Source: Bin18 sp965242795 | GTDB lineage: Bacteria > Desulfobacterota > Binatia > Bin18 | Direction of reading: 5' to 3' | NCBI GenBank assembly: GCA_965242795.1 | Contig: OZ251505.1 | Coordinates: forward strand, 3,348,001-3,412,000 | DNA: 64,000 nt | Translations under genes and position numbers: made by a program | Shown here: one piece after another, positions 60,772-64,000 of the stretch | Layout: each line of letters begins with the position of its first letter | How positions within the stretch are numbered: the stretch's first letter is position 1 | The notes under the pieces: generated by a model | Seen by the model: only the letters and a program-made list of their open reading frames with translations | Database searches by the model: none | Told to the model about the DNA's origin: nothing

Positions 60772-63105
60772 ATGCACACGTATTCCCACGACGCCATCCC
60801 CGCGGGGGAGGGCCGCGATCTCAGGATGAACCGCACGCGCCGGAGCAGCGTCGTACCCATCGCCCTCGCGGCGTTCCTCGGCGCGGCGCCCGCCCAGGCC
60901 CAGAACGGCGGTACGCCCGCCGCAGAGACCGATCCCGCCCCGGCCGCGGCACCCGCACGCCTGGAAGCCGTCGAAGTCGCCGCGGAACGGCAACTCGACT
61001 TGCCCCCGCAGGACGTACCCGTGGCCGTCACCGCGTTCGAGTCGGCGCAGATCGACGTGCTGAAGGTGCGGAATCTGACCAACCTGTCCATCGGCCTGCC
61101 CAACGTGCAGTTGGACGACCGCAACGTCGCCCGCGGCGTCGCCCATTTCTCGATCCGCGGGTTGGGCGCCAACAATTCCCTGCCGGCCGTGGACCACAGC
61201 GTCGGGCTGTTCGTCGATGGCGTGTACGTGGGGACCAGCTTCACGGCGTTGCACGACGTGTACGACCTGGAAACCATCGAAATCCTGCGCGGCCCGCAGA
61301 GCGCGTCGGTCGGCCGCAGTATGGTCGGCGGCGCCGTCCTGCTCGAAACCAAACGGCCCACGGACCGCTACGAAGCCACGGTGCGCAGTTCGGTGGAAGG
61401 CGGGGGCAAGGCGCCCAACGTGTACGTGTCGGGGATGCTGAACGCGCCGCTGACCGAGACGCTGGGCGCCCGGCTGAACGTGTACTCCAACCAGGATCAG
61501 GGCTGGTTCAAGAACCGGGCCAACGGCCGGGCGTTCGGCGCCTGGGACTACGTCTCGTTGCGGCCGGTGGTCTCGTGGCGCCCCACGCAGAACCTCGACC
61601 TGACGCTGCGTTACGAATGGCAGGAGGGCGACGGCGACGGGCGCACGACCCAGAACCGCGCGACCCACATCAGCCGTGCGGGTGTCTTCGACCGCGACAG
61701 CCACGACTTCGCCATCGACGAAGAGGGCTACAACCGGGCCGAAGTACACTTCTTCCGCCTGCAGGCGGACTGGGACGTGGCGCTGGGCAACGGCACGGTC
61801 ACCAACATCTTCGGCTGGCGCGACAGCCGGCTCGACCAGTTGACCGACCTCGACGCGACGCCGCAACCCGTCCTCGATACCGAGGTCGCCCACACCGCGG
61901 AACAGGTCAGCAACGAACTGCGTTACACCGGCGTGTTCTTCGAACAGTTGTTCCTGACCGCCGGCTTCTCCTATTTCACCAACGAGACGATCGCCCACGA
62001 CCGGTATCTGATCGGCTTTCCGGGCGGCTACTTCCAGGAGAACAACGGGGGCGGCCATCACGACCTCGAATCGTTCGCCCTGTTCCTGCACGGCGACTAC
62101 GACCTGACCGACCGCCTGACGCTGACCGCGGGGCTGCGCTGGACCCGCGACGAGAAGGAGGCGGCCGTCGCGGGGTCGGTGCTGAACTTCGTCTCGTGCC
62201 ACGTCGTGGACGGCCCTACGTGTCCCCCCGATTACGAAGACCGCGCAAGCTGGACCTACTGGTCGCCCAAGGTCGGCCTGACCTACCGCTTCGACGAACG
62301 GGCGCTGATCTACGGGCATTGGCGGCGGAGCTCCCGGCCCGGCGGCTACAATCTGCGCGACCGATCCGCCAAGCTCGCCCGCGTCCTGTCCCCGGAGCAA
62401 CTCGCCGGATTGCCCGTGACCGACGAGTTCGACGATCTGTCATACGACGACGAGCGGGTCGACACGTTCGAGCTCGGGGTCAAGCACACGTTCGGCCCGG
62501 GGACCTACGTCAACGCGGCGTTCTTCTACAACTTCATCGACGACGTACGCCGCCGGGTGTTTCTCCGCCAGTACGAACCGTTCTTGCAGGCGACCTTCTT
62601 CCCGCCGTTCATCCGGGCCATCGGCGACGCGGAAACGTGGGGGTTCGAGGTCGAGGGCAGTGTCGCCGTCACCTCCGACCTGACCCTGCTCGGCTCCGCC
62701 GGGTACCTGGAGGCCGACTACACCAAGGTGGAGTACGACCTCACCTACGACGGGCTGGTGGACGGGCGGGACGAAGACGTCGAGTTGCCGCGCGCCCCGA
62801 CCTGGACGTACAGCGTGGGCGTGCAGCATACGCTGCGGATGGGCGCCCGCCACCGGCTCGTCTCGCGGGCCAACTACGCCTACCGGGACAAGTCGTACGA
62901 CACGGCCGACAATCTGGGCTTCAATTGGCACCAGAAGATCGTGGACGCGGGCGTGGACCTGTACCTCGACGACGGGCAGTGGGTGGTGGGGCTCTACGGC
63001 AGGAATCTGCTGAACTTCGCCCGGGCCGGTGAGGACCTGACCGTCTCGCCGACGCTCGGCAGCATTTCGGCATTGGAGCGGGCCGCACCTTCGGCCTGGA
63101 GTTGA
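60772..63105 (+). CDS. TonB-dependent outer-membrane receptor 5, C-terminal frameshift
   Basis: As assembled the protein is 777 residues from the ATG at 60772, which has AGGA nine bases upstream. The signal peptide is PIALAAFLGAAPAQAQ, the plug starts LEAVEVAAERQLDLPPQDVP, and a loop reads DLTYDGLVDGRDEDVELP. Near 63080 a run of G has three bases where receptor 4 has four, so the ending changes from the conserved ERGRTFGLELTYNFRGV to ERAAPSAWS. The conserved ending and TGA are still present in the next frame, at 63126-63128. Loss of the last barrel strand would impair assembly by the BAM complex. Either a real inactivating deletion or an assembly error in a homopolymer. Confidence 0.88.
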   Translation: MHTYSHDAIPAGEGRDLRMNRTRRSSVVPIALAAFLGAAPAQAQNGGTPAAETDPAPAAAPARLEAVEVAAERQLDLPPQDVPVAVTAFESAQIDVLKVRNLTNLSIGLPNVQLDDRNVARGVAHFSIRGLGANNSLPAVDHSVGLFVDGVYVGTSFTALHDVYDLETIEILRGPQSASVGRSMVGGAVLLETKRPTDRYEATVRSSVEGGGKAPNVYVSGMLNAPLTETLGARLNVYSNQDQGWFKNRANGRAFGAWDYVSLRPVVSWRPTQNLDLTLRYEWQEGDGDGRTTQNRATHISRAGVFDRDSHDFAIDEEGYNRAEVHFFRLQADWDVALGNGTVTNIFGWRDSRLDQLTDLDATPQPVLDTEVAHTAEQVSNELRYTGVFFEQLFLTAGFSYFTNETIAHDRYLIGFPGGYFQENNGGGHHDLESFALFLHGDYDLTDRLTLTAGLRWTRDEKEAAVAGSVLNFVSCHVVDGPTCPPDYEDRASWTYWSPKVGLTYRFDERALIYGHWRRSSRPGGYNLRDRSAKLARVLSPEQLAGLPVTDEFDDLSYDDERVDTFELGVKHTFGPGTYVNAAFFYNFIDDVRRRVFLRQYEPFLQATFFPPFIRAIGDAETWGFEVEGSVAVTSDLTLLGSAGYLEADYTKVEYDLTYDGLVDGRDEDVELPRAPTWTYSVGVQHTLRMGARHRLVSRANYAYRDKSYDTADNLGFNWHQKIVDAGVDLYLDDGQWVVGLYGRNLLNFARAGEDLTVSPTLGSISALERAAPSAWS

Positions 63106-63239
63106 CCTATAATTTCCGGGGCGTCTGAGCGCGTCTCGGCCATGCCGCTTGCGGGCCGGCGGTGGGGAACGTCCGCGTTCGGCGGAGTCGGCGGGGGTTC
63201 TCGGGGGAATCGTTTCGGAATGCCGGGGTGACTTCGGAA

Positions 63240-63422
63240 GACCCTCACCCCCGGATCACGTCCGGGGCAGGCTCTAACCCTCCCCCAGAGGGGGAGGGGA
63301 CAGAAGGAGAAGGGAATGACTGACAGGATGATCCCCGGACTCACCACAGCTTGCTTACATTTCCCTTCCCCATAAAAAGCAAATCCCCTCCCCCTTTGGG
63401 GGAGGGCTAGGGAGAGGGTTCC
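63240..63422. repeat. GC-rich composite REP/BIME-like repeat (inverted copy of 52511-52698)
   Basis: The 423-bp gap between receptors 5 and 6 contains no gene. This element begins CACCCCCGGATCACGTCCGG with GGCAGGCTCTAACCCTCCCC and ends CCCTTTGGGGGAGGGCTAGG. Its middle has ACTCACCACAGC and CCTTCCCCATAAAAAGCAAA, the reverse complement of the middle of the 52511 copy. Confidence 0.75.
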
Positions 63423-63651
63423 CCCTCGAACCGAGAGGTCCGGTCCGTACCCTGCGTGCTCCACGTTCTTCGTCCTCCCTGTCCTCTTGCGGGAAGTCGT
63501 TCGGAGGAACGGCGGAGCAGGCCGTTCCACACCCGACACGAAGAATCCGTATGCACACGCCTCGCAGCACCCCCATCCCCACGGGGACCCGCTGCGGGCG
63601 AGACGCCCGCGTTCCCAGCAGGATAGGAACGCCACGGATCGGAGCCACGTG

Positions 63652-64000
63652 ATGCCCACGGCTCTGCGTATCTTCGCCCTCGTGTTGTTTCTCGGCGCAT
63701 CGCCCGCCCAGGCCCAGCACGCCGACACGCACGCCGCGGAGACGGAACCCGAACGCCTGGAAGCCGTGGAAGTGGCCGCGGAACGACAACGCACATTGCC
63801 CCCGCAGGACAGGCCCGCGGCGGTCTCCGCGCTGGAAGCGGCGCAGATCGACGTCCTGAAGGTGCGGAACCTGACCAACCTGTCCATCGGCCTGCCCAAC
63901 GTGCAGTTGGACGACCGGCACATCGCGCGCGGGGTCGCCCACTTCTCGATCCGCGGGTTGGGGACCAACAGTTCGCTGCCGGCGGTCGATCCGAGCGTCG
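63652..64000 (+). CDS. TonB-dependent outer-membrane receptor 6 (partial, runs off window)
   Basis: The visible 116 residues start MPTALRIFALVLFLGASPAQ, a signal peptide, followed by LEAVEVAAERQRTLPPQDRP and NLTNLSIGLPNVQLDDRHIA, then FSIRGLGTNSSLPAVDPSV at the window edge, all as in receptors 3-5. An upstream ATG at 63551 in the position equivalent to the starts of receptors 4 and 5 reads MHTPRSTPIPTGTRCGRDAR but hits a TGA at 63650, so the N-terminal extension is out of frame. GTG at 63649 or ATG at 63652 with GGAG upstream is the likely working start. Confidence 0.85.
   Translation, partial: MPTALRIFALVLFLGASPAQAQHADTHAAETEPERLEAVEVAAERQRTLPPQDRPAAVSALEAAQIDVLKVRNLTNLSIGLPNVQLDDRHIARGVAHFSIRGLGTNSSLPAVDPSV

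Noticed and set aside
49980..63422. CRISPR array made of the GC-rich repeats
   Set aside because: Copies are few, far apart, of differing length and in both orientations; there is no regular spacer pattern and no cas gene.

Overview
The window is high-GC DNA from a Gram-negative, probably proteobacterial organism. It carries six TonB-dependent outer-membrane receptors, a Wzx/Wzy-type polysaccharide locus, CaiB-type CoA-transferases and several luciferase-like monooxygenases (LLM). No rRNA, tRNA, origin or integrase was recognised. Most genes show clean Shine-Dalgarno sequences. Several genes are broken by single-base shifts or short tandem duplications, so some frame breaks could be assembly errors and others real decay.

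Positions 1-19,547 hold mainly catabolic genes. A minus-strand run (8663 down to 1) encodes an SDR, an amidase, an orphan YgiT-type zinc finger, an epoxide-hydrolase-like enzyme, a dimethylformamidase-like large subunit, an old-yellow-enzyme/FAD reductase and the start of an enoyl-CoA hydratase protein. A plus-strand run (9072-12619) encodes an amidohydrolase, an SDR, a small zinc-ribbon-like protein and an NtaA/DszA-type monooxygenase. A dinJ-yafQ toxin-antitoxin module follows. Its toxin gene is split by a low-GC segment encoding an SGNH hydrolase, and its antitoxin is frameshifted. Next is a GrdB-like gene with an in-frame UGA and a SECIS-like hairpin (candidate selenoprotein), an LLM enzyme, an MFS transporter and a Nudix hydrolase.

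Positions 19,625-32,717 are a polysaccharide locus arranged around a divergent intergenic region at about 24.5 kb. It encodes an O-antigen-ligase-like protein, an initiating sugar-phosphate transferase, a double GT2 glycosyltransferase, a Wzz-like coiled-coil protein, a Wzy-like polymerase, a Wzx-like flippase, an AsnB-type amidotransferase and a GT4 glycosyltransferase. An alpha-methylacyl-CoA racemase-like gene and a DUF924 gene follow.

Positions 34,950-39,772 look like an undescribed lasso-peptide-type RiPP operon on the minus strand: a precursor whose predicted core has Gly1 and Asp9, an HPr-kinase-like domain fused to a sulfotransferase, an asparagine-synthetase-type macrolactam synthetase and an Asp/Asn beta-hydroxylase. 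The precursor contains a 14-C tract that puts it out of frame as assembled. A second sulfotransferase (broken by a 28-bp duplication) and a frameshifted PRMT-like methyltransferase lie next to it. No leader peptidase or separate RRE protein is visible.

Positions 42,768-49,836 carry an acetamidase/formamidase, a second CaiB-type CoA-transferase, a TMTC-like membrane protein with TPR repeats, and two convergent LLM genes separated by an intrinsic terminator. Positions 50,226-64,000 are a tandem array of six TonB-dependent receptor paralogues, the last cut by the window end, interspersed with GC-rich palindromic repeats. Two dispersed intergenic repeat families, one MITE-like and one REP/BIME-like, occur across the window.
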